From Pyruvatibacter sp. HU-CL02332 (lineage in GTDB: Bacteria; Pseudomonadota; Alphaproteobacteria; CGMCC-115125): DNA of 64,000 nucleotides. Position numbers and translations under genes: made by a program. Below the pieces are notes generated by a model. The model saw only the letters and a list, made by a program, of their open reading frames with translations. It did not search any database and was not told the DNA's origin. This document shows, piece by piece, positions 15,210-25,043 of the stretch. The DNA lies in contig NZ_BAABWK010000001.1 in assembly GCF_040362765.1 (NCBI RefSeq), positions 2,023,501 to 2,087,500 on the forward strand. Reading direction: 5' to 3'. How positions within the stretch are numbered: position 1 is the first letter of the stretch; the number at the start of each line of letters is the position of its first letter.

Positions 15210-15241
15210 CAGCCCGCCCAAGGGCATCACGGGAGGCACAG

Positions 15242-16075
15242 ATGGACTACACGCAGATCACGTATCACCGTGACGGCGCGCTTGGCGTTGTCACCATGAA
15301 CCGGCCAGACAAACTCAACGCTTGGACGCCGCGTATGGCTGAGGAAATGGCCCATGCGTTTGAAGCAGCCAACGCCGATGCGGATATCTCCTGCATCGTC
15401 CTGACGGGCGAAGGGCGCGGCTTTTGTGCCGGCGCGGACATGGACGAAACCTTCAAGTCCCGGCTTGATGGCGTGGACCCCGGCAAGGATACGGCGGGCG
15501 GCTCGGGCGGCCTGCCCGCAGGCCTCGACTGGATCGGCCTTGTGCGGTCGTCGAAACCGATGATCGCCGCCGTCAATGGACCGGCTGTTGGCATCGGCGT
15601 CACCCAGATATTGCCATTTGACGTCATCATTGCCGCTGACCATGCGAAATTTGGTCTGGTGTTTGTGAAGGTTGGCATCGTGCCGGAGCTTGCTTCTTCT
15701 CACTTCGCCACCGCGCGCATGGGGTTTGGCAAGACCAGCGAAATGATGCTGTCCGGCAAGCTCTACACGGGCGCGGAAGTTGCTGCGTTTGGTCTCGCAA
15801 ACTATGCGGTTCCCGCGGACGAGCTGTGGGACAAGGTGCGCGAAGTCGCTGCCATGTTTGACGCCAATCCGCAGCCGATGATGCGGATGACCAAGGAACT
15901 GTTGTCTCAGAACATGGCTGAGCACGACATGGCCTTGGTGCAGCGCCGCGAAACGGATGCCCTTAAAGAGTGCTGGACCACGCCGGAGCACCATGAAGCC
16001 GTGGACGCCTTCCTCAACAAGCGCGACCCAGACTTCAAGGCTGCTGCCCAGCGGGCGAAGTCGGCTGCCGAATGA
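15242..16075 (+). CDS. Enoyl-CoA hydratase/isomerase (crotonase family)
   Basis: The 277-residue crotonase-fold protein has the acyl-CoA/oxyanion motifs GEGRGFCAGADMDETF and VNGPAVGIGVTQILPFDVIIA, and the VFVKVGIVPELAS region where catalytic acids occur in the family. It would hydrate or isomerise enoyl-CoAs. A GGGAGG ribosome site precedes the ATG. It overlaps the next crotonase gene by four bases (ATGA), so the two are translationally coupled. It is not possible to tell hydratase from isomerase with confidence. Confidence 0.88.
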   Translation: MDYTQITYHRDGALGVVTMNRPDKLNAWTPRMAEEMAHAFEAANADADISCIVLTGEGRGFCAGADMDETFKSRLDGVDPGKDTAGGSGGLPAGLDWIGLVRSSKPMIAAVNGPAVGIGVTQILPFDVIIAADHAKFGLVFVKVGIVPELASSHFATARMGFGKTSEMMLSGKLYTGAEVAAFGLANYAVPADELWDKVREVAAMFDANPQPMMRMTKELLSQNMAEHDMALVQRRETDALKECWTTPEHHEAVDAFLNKRDPDFKAAAQRAKSAAE

Positions 16076-16920
16076 GTGCGCTCGACATTCAGCATCGAGA
16101 CGGTGTTGCATATCTCACCCTCGCACGCCCCGAAAAGCGAAACGCCCTGTCGTTGGCTTTGCAGCAAGAGCTGTCGGACGCGCTGTGGGATGCTGACGAA
16201 CGTACGGACATTCACTGCGTGGTCATTAGCGGGCAGGGGAGTGACTTCTGTGCGGGATATGATCTCGCCGAGCGTCCACCCCGCGACGACACAAAGCGTG
16301 GCGCTAAAACCATCGACGACGACATCTGGCAGCTGGAACGCCAGCAGCGCCTGCGTATGACGATCTTTGATATGCACAAGCCAGTGATCGCTGCCATTCA
16401 CGGACGGTGTCTTGCCGGTGGAACCGATCTGGCTTTTCTGGCCGACATGGTCATCGCAGCTGACGACGCAACAATCGCGTTCCCCCCTGCGCGTGACCTG
16501 GGATCACTGCCAAACCAGATGTGGCTTTATCACTGCGGCCCGCAATGGGCGAAGCGGTTGCTGCTGACCGGAGACAGCATCACCGGCAAGGATGCAGCGC
16601 AGATCGGTCTGGTGCTCAAGTCGGTTCCGGCCGACGAACTGACGGATGAAGTCGCACATCTTGCACAACGTCTCGCTTTGATCGACCCGGACCTGCTCAC
16701 CACCCAAAAACGCATCGTCAATCTTGGGCTGGAACTGATGGGCGCAAGGACATTGCAGCGGTTGGCCTGTGAGAACGATGCGCGTGGTCATCGCGCCAGG
16801 GCTGCGGACACGTTCCGCGCCAATGTACGAGACAAAGGCCTCAAGGCCGCATTTGCGGAGCGCGACGACAAGTTCGGCGCAGGCTTTGTTGATCCCAATG
16901 CGCCTGAACACGGCAAGTAA
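16072..16920 (+). CDS. Enoyl-CoA hydratase/isomerase family protein
   Basis: The 282-residue second crotonase paralogue starts within the stop of the previous gene (ATGA overlap). The substrate motifs are GSDFCAGYDLAE and IHGRCLAGGTDLAFLADMVIA. In the region where hydratases carry two catalytic Glu residues I see FPPARDLGSLPNQMW, with no obvious Glu pair, so classical hydratase activity is uncertain. This could be a dehalogenase-, isomerase- or thioesterase-like crotonase. An alpha/beta hydrolase gene follows 24 bp downstream, suggesting a three-gene operon. Confidence 0.83.
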   Translation: MSALDIQHRDGVAYLTLARPEKRNALSLALQQELSDALWDADERTDIHCVVISGQGSDFCAGYDLAERPPRDDTKRGAKTIDDDIWQLERQQRLRMTIFDMHKPVIAAIHGRCLAGGTDLAFLADMVIAADDATIAFPPARDLGSLPNQMWLYHCGPQWAKRLLLTGDSITGKDAAQIGLVLKSVPADELTDEVAHLAQRLALIDPDLLTTQKRIVNLGLELMGARTLQRLACENDARGHRARAADTFRANVRDKGLKAAFAERDDKFGAGFVDPNAPEHGK

Positions 16921-16944
16921 TCCCTATCTATCTGGAGCGACACT

Positions 16945-18123
16945 ATGGCAGAAGCCGAAACCTTTGACGTCGAGCGCGAAGCGTTCTTCCTGTACTGGAC
17001 AGAAAAGTCCGCCTTCAAGGAAACCTATGCGGGTGCCATGGATACAGTGGTGGTCGAGGGCCAACACCTGAAACCCAAGGGATCTGACAGCAAGACTGTG
17101 CTGGTGTTCATGCATCCGACGGGCACCATGAATTTGCTGCCGATGCCAAACGCGCTCGCTGCCGCTGGCATTCCCTGCCTCACCTGCGGCAGTCGGTATC
17201 CGCACAACGACACCGCATTGATCATGGAAAAGGTCATCCTCGATCTGGGTCATTACATCCGCTACGCCAAGGAGACGCTCGGCTACGAGAAAGTCATTCT
17301 TGCCGGGTGGTCCGGCGGCGGCTCCTTGTCCATGTTCTATCAGTCCCAGGCGGAAAACCCGACGATTGAAGCAACGCCGGCGGGAGATCCTGTTGATGTC
17401 GTGGGGGCCGGGCTTATTCCTGCGGACGCTGTGCTCCAATTGGCAGCCCATGTCAGCCGCGCGATCATTCTGACCGAGTGGTTGGACCCGGCGGTTGCAG
17501 ACGAACTGGACCCGGAGAAGCGCATCAAAGAACTTGATCTCTATGATCCCGAGGCACCGAACCAGCCGCCTTATTCACAAGATTTTCTGGAGACCTATCG
17601 TGCCGCCCAGATTGCCCGCTCCCAGCGCATTGATGACTGGGTGCGCGAGAAGCTGGCTCATTTCAAAGCCACGGGACGCGAGAACGAGGAACACTGTTTC
17701 GTTGTGTACGGAACAATGGCTGATCCGCGCTGGCTTGATCTAACTGTTGATCCCAATGATCGAAAAGGACCCAACTGGTGTTTCATGGGCATTCCCAAGA
17801 CCGTCAACATGATGCCGGCAGGTCTTGCACGCTTCAGCTCGCTGCGCGCCTGGCTGTCGCAATGGTCCTATAAGGAAAGCCGGGCTGATGGCCCCAAGTG
17901 TGCCGCCGGTATCAAGGCGCCGTTCCTGGTGATCGACAACTCTGCGGATGACGGGTGTACACCAAGTCATGCGGACCGCATCTATGCGGGCATCGGCCAT
18001 GACGACAAGGAACGCCATACGATCCAGGGCGCGACCCACTACTATATCGGTCAGCCGGACAAGATGGGCGAGGCCGTGAAGATCATCATCGATTGGCTGG
18101 GCCGCAAGAACATGCTGGCCTAG
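16945..18123 (+). CDS. Alpha/beta hydrolase, function unknown
   Basis: The 392-residue alpha/beta-hydrolase protein has the nucleophile elbow GWSGGGS with S123, the strand LVFMHPTGTMN at about 53-63, a probable acid in NSADDGCTPSH and His in QGATHYYIGQP. A 120-residue insertion rich in charged residues lies between the nucleophile and the acid. It follows the two crotonase genes by 24 bp with a GGAG-type site, so it may act on a CoA thioester or ester made by them. The exact substrate cannot be inferred. Confidence 0.8.
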   Translation: MAEAETFDVEREAFFLYWTEKSAFKETYAGAMDTVVVEGQHLKPKGSDSKTVLVFMHPTGTMNLLPMPNALAAAGIPCLTCGSRYPHNDTALIMEKVILDLGHYIRYAKETLGYEKVILAGWSGGGSLSMFYQSQAENPTIEATPAGDPVDVVGAGLIPADAVLQLAAHVSRAIILTEWLDPAVADELDPEKRIKELDLYDPEAPNQPPYSQDFLETYRAAQIARSQRIDDWVREKLAHFKATGRENEEHCFVVYGTMADPRWLDLTVDPNDRKGPNWCFMGIPKTVNMMPAGLARFSSLRAWLSQWSYKESRADGPKCAAGIKAPFLVIDNSADDGCTPSHADRIYAGIGHDDKERHTIQGATHYYIGQPDKMGEAVKIIIDWLGRKNMLA

Positions 18124-18202
18124 GCAGGTCACAAGAACGCATCACATTTCGGTCCCATTCAGCACCTAGAACGCCAATCGGGTGCCGGAAGGGGTGTATT
18201 CC

Positions 18203-18676
18203 ATGATCACGGCAAAACAGTTTTTTATCTCCGCCACTTTGTGCGCAGCGATGGTTCCTTTGGGCGGCATAGCTCAGGCAGGCTTTTTTGAGGCTCAGGC
18301 TGAGGAGACCGGTCGCTACACGATGGAAGCGGTTGATGGCGGCTTTCTCCGGTTGGACACGCAGACCGGTGCAGTCTCCGTGTGCTCAGGTAGCGGTGAC
18401 GCGTGGTCGTGCACGCCGGCTGAGGACGAACGCTCCAAGCTTGAAGAAGAAAACGCACAACTGCGTGCCGACAATCTCGTCTTGCGCGAACAGCTCAGCG
18501 AGCTTGGCGAAAAGCCGAAGGTGACAACGCCTGAGGATGTGGACGCGGCCATGGACGCCTTCGAGACCGTGGCGGAACGTTTCGCGCGCATCATCAAGAT
18601 CATGCGTCGTGAGATGGAAGAGCTGGATCAGGATCTCAACGCCCCCGTTGATCCGGATACTGACGCAGCCAACTAG
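18203..18676 (+). CDS. Exported coiled-coil protein, function unknown
   Basis: I chose the ATG at 18203, behind GGAAGGGG; a GTG start at 18182 would add seven residues before the signal peptide. The 157-residue product begins with a typical signal peptide (hydrophobic FFISATLCAAMVPLGG then AQA), so it is periplasmic. A small domain with two Cys (VCSGSGDAWSC) precedes a coiled coil with strong heptads (SKLEEENAQLRADNLVLREQ) and an acidic tail. I do not recognise the family. It ends 9 bp from the convergent thioesterase gene. Confidence 0.7.
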   Translation: MITAKQFFISATLCAAMVPLGGIAQAGFFEAQAEETGRYTMEAVDGGFLRLDTQTGAVSVCSGSGDAWSCTPAEDERSKLEEENAQLRADNLVLREQLSELGEKPKVTTPEDVDAAMDAFETVAERFARIIKIMRREMEELDQDLNAPVDPDTDAAN

Positions 18677-18685
18677 ACGTATCGG

Positions 18686-19609
18686 CTACGCGCCGATGCC
18701 GTCCACAAGCTGACTCTCCAGATGCGCCCGCATGGCGTCGGGAATGCCGATGGCCTTGCGTGCCACCAGATCAAGCGTCACCGCAACCGCCTCAGCGGTT
18801 GCAACCGCTTTGCCGGTCTCCACGTCGAACATCCAGTGCGCCCAGGTATAGGTCTTGGGCCCCACATGCTTGAGACCACTGCGCAGGGTGAGAATATCCC
18901 CTTCCTTGGGCCAGCTGCGGTAGACGAAGCGGTATTCAAGTGCGGCGCCGCCGATATTGGGATCGTTTGACCGGTCGTCGCCACGGGTCTGCGACAGCAG
19001 ATTGGCAATGGAGTCGGAGACCAGACCCATGAAATGCTGCTGGTTCATGTAGCCATGTGGGTTGCACTGGTTCGGTTTGACCGTGCCCTGCCACGTATAG
19101 ACCATGCCCATGTCATCCGCCTGCGCCAGGGTCGGCGCATCGACAGGCGGTCCCATATCCAGACCGCGCGGCTGGCCATGGGCAGGCAATTCCACAGTGT
19201 GTGCATTGATGGCCGTATCCATGCTGGTCGGCAGGGGTTGCGGCTCTCGCGTCTGGGCGTCGACCAGAACAACATCCGCATTGATCGTGGCTGCCACGGT
19301 ACCTGATGCGGAGTTGGTGAGTTCCTCATAGACTTTGAGCGTATCGCCCTCGCGCCCGGTGACGCCGCCTTCAAGCGTCAGGCCGGCGCCGGGCCGCTGC
19401 TCGCGGTGAAAACGGATGTGGTGTTCGCGCGGCAGTAGCACACGGCTGGTCTGGTGCGCGACAGTGGGGCCATGCCCCAGATGATGCGACAGCACCGACA
19501 GACCCTCATTGGCCTTGGCCACATAGAACTGAACATTCATGTGGCCCATATCGTCACATTCCCATGTCTGCACACTTGAGCGCAGCAGCGGCACCAGATT
19601 GGTCATCAA
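18686..19609 (-). CDS. Acyl-CoA thioesterase-like protein with two hotdog domains
   Basis: The 307-residue protein shows two 4HBT-type hotdog halves. The first has the catalytic-loop pattern ECDDMGHMNVQFYVAKA near residue 17, and the second CNPHGYMNQQHFMGLVSD around 182-199. Family members cleave acyl-CoA or acyl-ACP thioesters. The same first-half motif is found in the neighbouring gene at 19628-20431, so they are tandem paralogues. A TetR gene lies upstream in the same direction. The substrate is unknown. Confidence 0.8.
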   Translation of the reverse strand: MMTNLVPLLRSSVQTWECDDMGHMNVQFYVAKANEGLSVLSHHLGHGPTVAHQTSRVLLPREHHIRFHREQRPGAGLTLEGGVTGREGDTLKVYEELTNSASGTVAATINADVVLVDAQTREPQPLPTSMDTAINAHTVELPAHGQPRGLDMGPPVDAPTLAQADDMGMVYTWQGTVKPNQCNPHGYMNQQHFMGLVSDSIANLLSQTRGDDRSNDPNIGGAALEYRFVYRSWPKEGDILTLRSGLKHVGPKTYTWAHWMFDVETGKAVATAEAVAVTLDLVARKAIGIPDAMRAHLESQLVDGIGA

Positions 19610-19627
19610 AGAAACTCCGAATACGAA

Positions 19628-20431
19628 TTAAGCAAAATCAGTTTGGGGTATGGGCGGCTTGACGGCGCGGCGTGTGGACAGATCCATCATCACGCCGACG
19701 CCTTCCGCAATGAAGCAGCATGCGCCTGTCACAGCATCGAACCCCACATGTTTGTAGTGCAACGCCTTGCCGGTCGGTGGCGTGAAGCCAGTCACAATCT
19801 CAAGAGCGCGTCCAGGGGGAGCCGGTGCAAGGCGCGTAACCCGCAGCTCAAGCGAGGCCGTGCCAAGCCCTGCTTCCGCCTGCTGTCGGCGACCAAAACC
19901 CACGAGCGACCAAAGATGCGCCTGTGAGCGAGAGACGCGCTGCAGGAAGGCAGGGATCGTCATTTTGTCGTGCAGGCAGTCAGCTTCCTGGATGGCGGAA
20001 AGATGCGTTCGCGTCAGACCCTGCGCCTTTGCTTCAGCCAGAGAAAGGGCACTCGGCGTCTCCTGCGTAATCGAGCGCGGCTTTGCATCTTCGCTGATGT
20101 CAGCCGTAGGGGCTTCCGGCGCGCGACCTGAGGCATAGGTGCTCAGCGCAGTTGCACAGACAAGGCCCGTGCCGACATTCTCAATGCTATGCGCGAGCTG
20201 ATCACTGCCCGTAGACGCCGACATCACCCGCACGCGGTCGCCTGTGAGCATCTCTTTGTGAAATCGCAGATGCATCTGCAGGGGAATGTTGTGGCGGCTT
20301 TCGCTGCCACCATTAAGCGCGGTCAGGACACGTGCCCCAGCCTCGGCCTTGGCGGCATAGTGCTGGATGTTCATGTGCCCCATCTCGTCGCATTCCGCGA
20401 CGGCAACGGCGCTCAAAAAGCTTTCAATCAT
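19628..20431 (-). CDS. Hotdog-fold thioesterase-like protein, paralogue of the next gene
   Basis: The 267-residue protein contains ECDEMGHMNIQHYAAKAEAG near residue 13, nearly the same motif as in the 18686-19609 protein. The second half (KHVGFDAVTGACCFIAEGVGVMMDL) keeps a hotdog-like pattern but lacks the HGYMNQQ motif of its paralogue, so only the first site may be catalytic. The two genes are 18 bp apart and probably one transcript. A duplication followed by divergence is the simplest explanation. Confidence 0.75.
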   Translation of the reverse strand: MIESFLSAVAVAECDEMGHMNIQHYAAKAEAGARVLTALNGGSESRHNIPLQMHLRFHKEMLTGDRVRVMSASTGSDQLAHSIENVGTGLVCATALSTYASGRAPEAPTADISEDAKPRSITQETPSALSLAEAKAQGLTRTHLSAIQEADCLHDKMTIPAFLQRVSRSQAHLWSLVGFGRRQQAEAGLGTASLELRVTRLAPAPPGRALEIVTGFTPPTGKALHYKHVGFDAVTGACCFIAEGVGVMMDLSTRRAVKPPIPQTDFA

Positions 20432-20540
20432 GGGAGAGATACTTGCAGGCGGGAGGGCAGATGAAAGAGTTCGTCCCCACTATGGCATGCGGCCAGACGC
20501 TTGTCAGACGTCTCATATGTGCGGGGTCATGCATGCCGGG

Positions 20541-21125
20541 TCATGTGTACCGGGCGATGAGGGCTGAAGCGACATCTGTGTCGTCAACGTCCAGGGACGC
20601 AAGACGACCGCTGGTCGATAGCTGGGCAAGGCCAACAAGCCCGCACCAAAGGGCGATCGTATCAAGAGCCTGACTGTTGGCGTCATCACTCCGCCTGCCG
20701 CCTGCACCGACACCGCGGTCGATCAGGCGCAGAATTGCGATAATGCGCCCGGTAAGTGCGCGTTCGGTAGCTTCCGGCACATCTCCACGGTGCGCGGCAA
20801 TCAGAAGCGGCCCCACCCGATGAAGTGCCTGCGTGCACACAGATGCCTGAGCTTCCAGTCCGTCCTCCTCCTGGCGCATTGTTTTTGCCAGCTGGTCGAG
20901 TTCCTCAACGGCCATGGCCGCCAGAAGGGCCTCTTTCGAGGCGAAATAGCTGTAGACAGCCCCCGCCGTGTATCCGGCGCGCGCGGCCACAGCGCGCATT
21001 GTCAGGCTCGATGTTCCAGCCTCGTCCAGAAGATCAGCGGCGGCGGCGAGTATGTGCGCTGCTCGCGATTCCTGTCCCTGCGCCTTGCGGATCGCGCGCG
21101 CGGCCCTGGTTCCTGCTTCGACCAT
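20541..21125 (-). CDS. TetR-family transcriptional regulator
   Basis: The 194-residue protein has a TetR N-terminal DNA-binding domain: ESRAAHILAAAADLLDEAGTSS, then the helix-turn-helix MRAVAARAGYTAGAVYSYFASKEALLAAM at about 41-70. The C-terminal ligand domain (about 80-190) is helical and contains no motif I can assign. I used the ATG at 21125; the longer frame from 21275 is not TetR-like upstream. It lies just upstream of, and in line with, the two thioesterase genes, so it may control them; an AT-rich stretch at 21150-21200 with TTGAACAAAGGTCAA could hold its operator. Confidence 0.85.
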   Translation of the reverse strand: MVEAGTRAARAIRKAQGQESRAAHILAAAADLLDEAGTSSLTMRAVAARAGYTAGAVYSYFASKEALLAAMAVEELDQLAKTMRQEEDGLEAQASVCTQALHRVGPLLIAAHRGDVPEATERALTGRIIAILRLIDRGVGAGGRRSDDANSQALDTIALWCGLVGLAQLSTSGRLASLDVDDTDVASALIARYT

Positions 21126-21300
21126 TTTTCGTCTCTTGGCTCCGAAAATTTGGCGAGAGTATGAACAGTGACCATAAAATTGAACAAAGGTCAAATTTTG
21201 CAGTATGCGGGTGCAAGGTGATTGCGTGGACGACGCGGTAAATGCACATAGTGCAAAATAATAAACGCCGTTCAATATAGCGTGCTGTATCGAGGAATCC

Positions 21301-22278
21301 CTAGAGAAGCCTTAGGAAGAACCGGTCGATCTGGGCCAGGGCTCTTTCGGCAAGTTCGCCTGGAAAGGCAATGAAACCATGCGCTCCGCCAGGGTACACA
21401 CCAAGTTCCGCCTTGTTGCCCGCGGCCATCCATCGACCGTGCATGAACAAGGTATCGTCTAGCAGTCCATCACGTGTCCCGACCACAAACAGCGCGTCAG
21501 GCATGGCGCCGAGGTCTCCATACAAGGGAGAGATATCCGGTGACCGCAGATCAGACCCATCCGGAATGAACCGGTCCACGAAATGGGTGACATCGCGGGT
21601 GGAGAGGGTCGGCCCGGTATTCCCGAAAGCTCGCATGCTAGGTGTCATGCCAAGATCAAAACAGCCAAACGTCAGATTAGCCCCTTTGAAAGGCGTCATG
21701 CCGTGACGCTCCTTCAGCCTCAGCAGGGTCACAGCCGCCAGATGCCCGCCGGCGGATTCGCCACCAATAAAGAGCGGACCGCCAGAAAATTCAGCCGCAT
21801 TGCGTACCAGCCACAAGGCAGCAGCCTCGCAATCGTCGGGGCCGGCAGGATAGGGGTGCTCCGGCGCCAGGCGATACTCTACGGAGATGCAGGCCAGACC
21901 GCAGGTGTCCGCCAACCGTTCAAGCAGTGAATCCTGCTGATTTGCGCCACCAAAGACCCAGCCACCCCCATGCAGATGCAGATAAACACCCTGCGCCTGA
22001 CCTTTTTCGCCCTCTGGCTCAATAATGTGCAGCGTGATCTTGCCGCCGGGGCCGTCGATCTCAATATCTCGCGCTCGCTCGCTGACAGGCGCCGCTGGAA
22101 ACGGTCCTTCGCCGCGTTCCCGCATGGCACGCGCTTCTGCGGCTGGCATCGACCAGGGATCAGCGGCGTTGGTCACAAGATCCATGATCACCGAATTGAT
22201 CTCGTCTGTTTCCTTGGTCACTGCGCCGGACATGAAAAGTGCCGGATTGAGAACCGTAGGCTCCGGTGGAGTTGTCAT
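21301..22278 (-). CDS. Alpha/beta hydrolase, HSL-family esterase/lipase
   Basis: The protein (325 residues from the ATG at 22278; starts at 22296 or 22416 are possible) has the HSL-family HGGGW oxyanion motif and the nucleophile elbow GGESAGG. The acid is likely the Asp in [11 protein letters not shown] and the His is in GGAHGFIAF near the C-terminus. It resembles the esterase at 12708-13625 in fold and family but is not closely similar. Such enzymes hydrolyse small carboxyl esters. It is monocistronic as far as I can see. Confidence 0.85.
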   Translation of the reverse strand: MTTPPEPTVLNPALFMSGAVTKETDEINSVIMDLVTNAADPWSMPAAEARAMRERGEGPFPAAPVSERARDIEIDGPGGKITLHIIEPEGEKGQAQGVYLHLHGGGWVFGGANQQDSLLERLADTCGLACISVEYRLAPEHPYPAGPDDCEAAALWLVRNAAEFSGGPLFIGGESAGGHLAAVTLLRLKERHGMTPFKGANLTFGCFDLGMTPSMRAFGNTGPTLSTRDVTHFVDRFIPDGSDLRSPDISPLYGDLGAMPDALFVVGTRDGLLDDTLFMHGRWMAAGNKAELGVYPGGAHGFIAFPGELAERALAQIDRFFLRLL

Positions 22279-22522
22279 CGTTGTCACCCATGGCATTGAG
22301 TCGAATTTCCAATGCTGAAGCTTAACGCCATGCTTGGACAAGCACAGCCCGTTGATGCCTGCCCCCGGAACAGCCGGTGCAATACCCCAGGTCAACAGTG
22401 TGCGCGAATGCCGCACTCCATCCCGAAGGGACGGTGACGCAGATCAATTACCCGCGCGCTTGGCAGGAGGAAAATCCCCCCATGGTTGACACACCATTCA
22501 ACGAAAGAGGGGGACACGCATC

Positions 22523-23170
22523 ATGCAGTCCAAACACATCGTCAACACACTCGCGGCCGCGCTTCTTGGCGCAACGGCCCTCACAATGCCTACATTCGCT
22601 GCTGCTGAAGACGGCGTAAGCGGACAGAGCCCATGGCAAATTCGCGCGCGCATCATCGGCGTCATTCCCGATGAGGATTCAAGCCTCACGCCGAACATCG
22701 GCAGCGTCGATGCGGATGCAGCCGTGGTGCCGGAGATCGACATCTCCTATTTCTTCACACCAAACATTGCAGCCGAGCTGATTGCTGCGACCTCGCCCCA
22801 TGACATGAAGGTCAACCTGAACGGCGGTGGCTCGCTTGATCTCGGCGACGTATGGGTGCTGCCACCCACCTTGCTGCTGCAGTACCACTTCATGCCCGAA
22901 GGTCAGATTCGTCCGTATGTCGGCGCAGGCATCAACTACACGCATCTCTACAATGCTGATGATACGCCCGGCACAAGCGTCGACTATGACGGTGGTTTTG
23001 GCTGGGCCCTTCAGGCCGGTGTCGATGTCCCCATCGGTGGAAACTGGTCCTGGAACCTCGACGTGAAGAAAATCTTCGTCAATGTCGAAGCGACGGTGAA
23101 CAGCGCAGTCAAAGCTGACGTGGACCTTGATCCATGGGTTGTCGGTACCGGTATCGGCTACCGCTTCTAA
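22523..23170 (+). CDS. ompW: OmpW-family outer membrane beta-barrel protein
   Basis: The 215-residue protein starts with a signal peptide (about 1-29, hydrophobic LAAALLGATALTMP, then AAAED). The mature part shows the OmpW pattern: PWQIRARIIGVIPDE, PEIDISYFFTPNIAAELIAA, LPPTLLLQYHF, RPYVGAGINYTHLY, and the C-terminal VGTGIGYRF ending in Phe for outer membrane insertion. OmpW barrels have eight strands and transport small hydrophobic molecules, which fits an organism specialised in lipids or hydrocarbons. GAGGGGG precedes the start. A strong hairpin terminator follows the stop. Confidence 0.93.
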   Translation: MQSKHIVNTLAAALLGATALTMPTFAAAEDGVSGQSPWQIRARIIGVIPDEDSSLTPNIGSVDADAAVVPEIDISYFFTPNIAAELIAATSPHDMKVNLNGGGSLDLGDVWVLPPTLLLQYHFMPEGQIRPYVGAGINYTHLYNADDTPGTSVDYDGGFGWALQAGVDVPIGGNWSWNLDVKKIFVNVEATVNSAVKADVDLDPWVVGTGIGYRF

Positions 23171-23192
23171 AACCGCGAACCATAAAAATGAG

Positions 23193-23224
23193 AAGGGCGG
23201 CGATCTTGCGATCGCCGCCCTTTT
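23193..23224. terminator. Bidirectional-type terminator between ompW and the symporter gene
   Basis: Perfect 13-bp arms (23193-23205 and 23210-23222) enclose TTGC and run into TTTT on the plus strand. Read on the minus strand the loop is GCAA, a stable GNRA tetraloop. It lies between two convergent genes and could serve both, although the T-run is better for ompW. Confidence 0.8.
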
Positions 23225-23248
23225 CCGTCTGGTCGTGTAAAGGCACTC

Positions 23249-25021
23249 CTAGTGGGTATGCGCAACCCCTGCGCCTGTCGGCACTCGGATATCTTCCACC
23301 ATGTCCTGAACTTCCGCCGGTGGCGCTGCTGTAAACATCCGCACCGCAAACGCGACAAGGAAGTTCAGCACCATGCCAACGGTGCCGATGCCTTCTGGTG
23401 AAATGCCCAGGAACCAATGCTCTGACGAGTTGAGTTCCGGCGACACGAACTTGAAGAACACGATGTAAGCGAACGTGAAGGCGAGGCCTGTCACCATGCC
23501 GGCAATCGCACCCTCGCGGTTCATGCCCCGCATGAAGATGCCCATGAGGATGGCCGGGAAGAGCGATGCCGCAGCAAGCCCAAAGGCAAAGGCTACGACC
23601 TGCGCCACAAATCCCGGCGGATTTATCCCCAGATATCCGGCAACGCCAATGGCCACAGCCGCCGCAATACGGGCGTAACGCAGCTCCTGCTTGTCGGAGA
23701 TGTTGGGCATAAGCGTCTTCTTCATGAGGTCATGACTGATGGAGGTGGAGACCACCAGCAGAAGACCCGCTGCGGTGGACAGGGCCGCCGCAAGACCGCC
23801 CGCCGCTACCAGAGCAATCACCCAGCCGGGAAGCTGCGCAATTTCCGGATTGGCCAGAACGAAGATGTCCCGGTCCACATAGATCTCATTGTCAGAGGCC
23901 GTTGGTGCATTGGACAAGGCCCGCTCGCCATTTGGACCAGCCTCACCTGTGTAGGCAGGTTTGCCTTCATAGGGTGCGCCGGCACCGTACTGGATGACGC
24001 CGTCATTGTTCTTGTCCATCCAGCCGATGAGACCGATCTGTTCCCAGTTCTTGAGCCATTCCGGCGCTTCCTGATAGGACGTGTTGTTGACCGTATCGAT
24101 GAAGTTGATCCGGGCGAAAGCTGCTACCGCTGGGGCTGTTGTGTAGAGCAGCGCAATGAAGATCAGCGCCCACAAAGCCGAGACGCGCGCATCTGATACC
24201 TTGGGAACCGTAAAGAAGCGCACGATCACATGGGGCAAGCCTGCCGTGCCCACCATCAGGGCGAAGGTGATGGCAAAGACATCAATGACCGCCTTGGATC
24301 CTTCCGTATACGCCGTAAACCCAAGATCAACGAGCGTCGCATCCAGCTTTGCCAGCACGGACATGCCCGACCCATCCGCCATGGTCGAGCCAAGACCCAG
24401 CTGTGGAATAGGATTGCCGGTCACGAGAATGGAAATGAAGATGGCTGGAACGAGATACGCGAAGATCAGCACGCAATATTGTGCAACCTGCGTATAGGTG
24501 ATGCCCTTCATGCCGCCGAGCACCGCATAGACGAACACAACCGCCATGCCGAGGATGACCCCAAGCTCGATATCCACCTCAAGGAATCGCGAGAACACGA
24601 TGCCCACCCCGCGCATCTGCCCGGCTACATAGGTGAATGAGATAAAGATCAGGCAGATGACGCCGACAATGCGGGCCGTCGACGAGTAGTACCGCTCGCC
24701 GATGAAGTCCGGCACGGTGAATTGGCCGAATTTGCGCAGATAGGGTGCCAGCAACAGCGCCAGCAGCACATAGCCGCCGGTCCAACCCATGAGATAGACC
24801 GAGCCGTCATACCCCGCAAATGCAATGATGCCGGCCATGGAGATGAAGCTGGCAGCACTCATCCAGTCAGCTGCCGTTGCCATGCCATTGGCAATCGGGT
24901 GCACGCCGCCGCCTGCCACATAGAACTCGCTGGTGGAGCCCGCGCGTGACCAGATGGCAATGCCGACATAGAGCGCGAAAGACGCGCCGACGAAAATGTA
25001 AATCAGTGTTTGCGTTTCCAT
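23249..25021 (-). CDS. Sodium:solute symporter (SSS family, ActP-like large subunit)
   Basis: The 590-residue membrane protein has about 13 hydrophobic segments. SSS-family features include GMATAADWMSAASFISMAGIIAFAG near residue 46, GERYYSSTARIVG and the LGGMKGITYTQVAQY loop. A long extracellular insertion (about 310-400, with DKNNDGVIQ, which looks like a calcium-binding loop) is characteristic of the subgroup paired with DUF4212. Substrates in this group are monocarboxylates such as acetate. Partner gene: the DUF4212 small subunit 22 bp upstream. Strong GGGGGA ribosome site. Confidence 0.9.
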   Translation of the reverse strand: METQTLIYIFVGASFALYVGIAIWSRAGSTSEFYVAGGGVHPIANGMATAADWMSAASFISMAGIIAFAGYDGSVYLMGWTGGYVLLALLLAPYLRKFGQFTVPDFIGERYYSSTARIVGVICLIFISFTYVAGQMRGVGIVFSRFLEVDIELGVILGMAVVFVYAVLGGMKGITYTQVAQYCVLIFAYLVPAIFISILVTGNPIPQLGLGSTMADGSGMSVLAKLDATLVDLGFTAYTEGSKAVIDVFAITFALMVGTAGLPHVIVRFFTVPKVSDARVSALWALIFIALLYTTAPAVAAFARINFIDTVNNTSYQEAPEWLKNWEQIGLIGWMDKNNDGVIQYGAGAPYEGKPAYTGEAGPNGERALSNAPTASDNEIYVDRDIFVLANPEIAQLPGWVIALVAAGGLAAALSTAAGLLLVVSTSISHDLMKKTLMPNISDKQELRYARIAAAVAIGVAGYLGINPPGFVAQVVAFAFGLAAASLFPAILMGIFMRGMNREGAIAGMVTGLAFTFAYIVFFKFVSPELNSSEHWFLGISPEGIGTVGMVLNFLVAFAVRMFTAAPPAEVQDMVEDIRVPTGAGVAHTH

Positions 25022-25043
25022 TGGTGTTCCCCCTTATCCCGAT

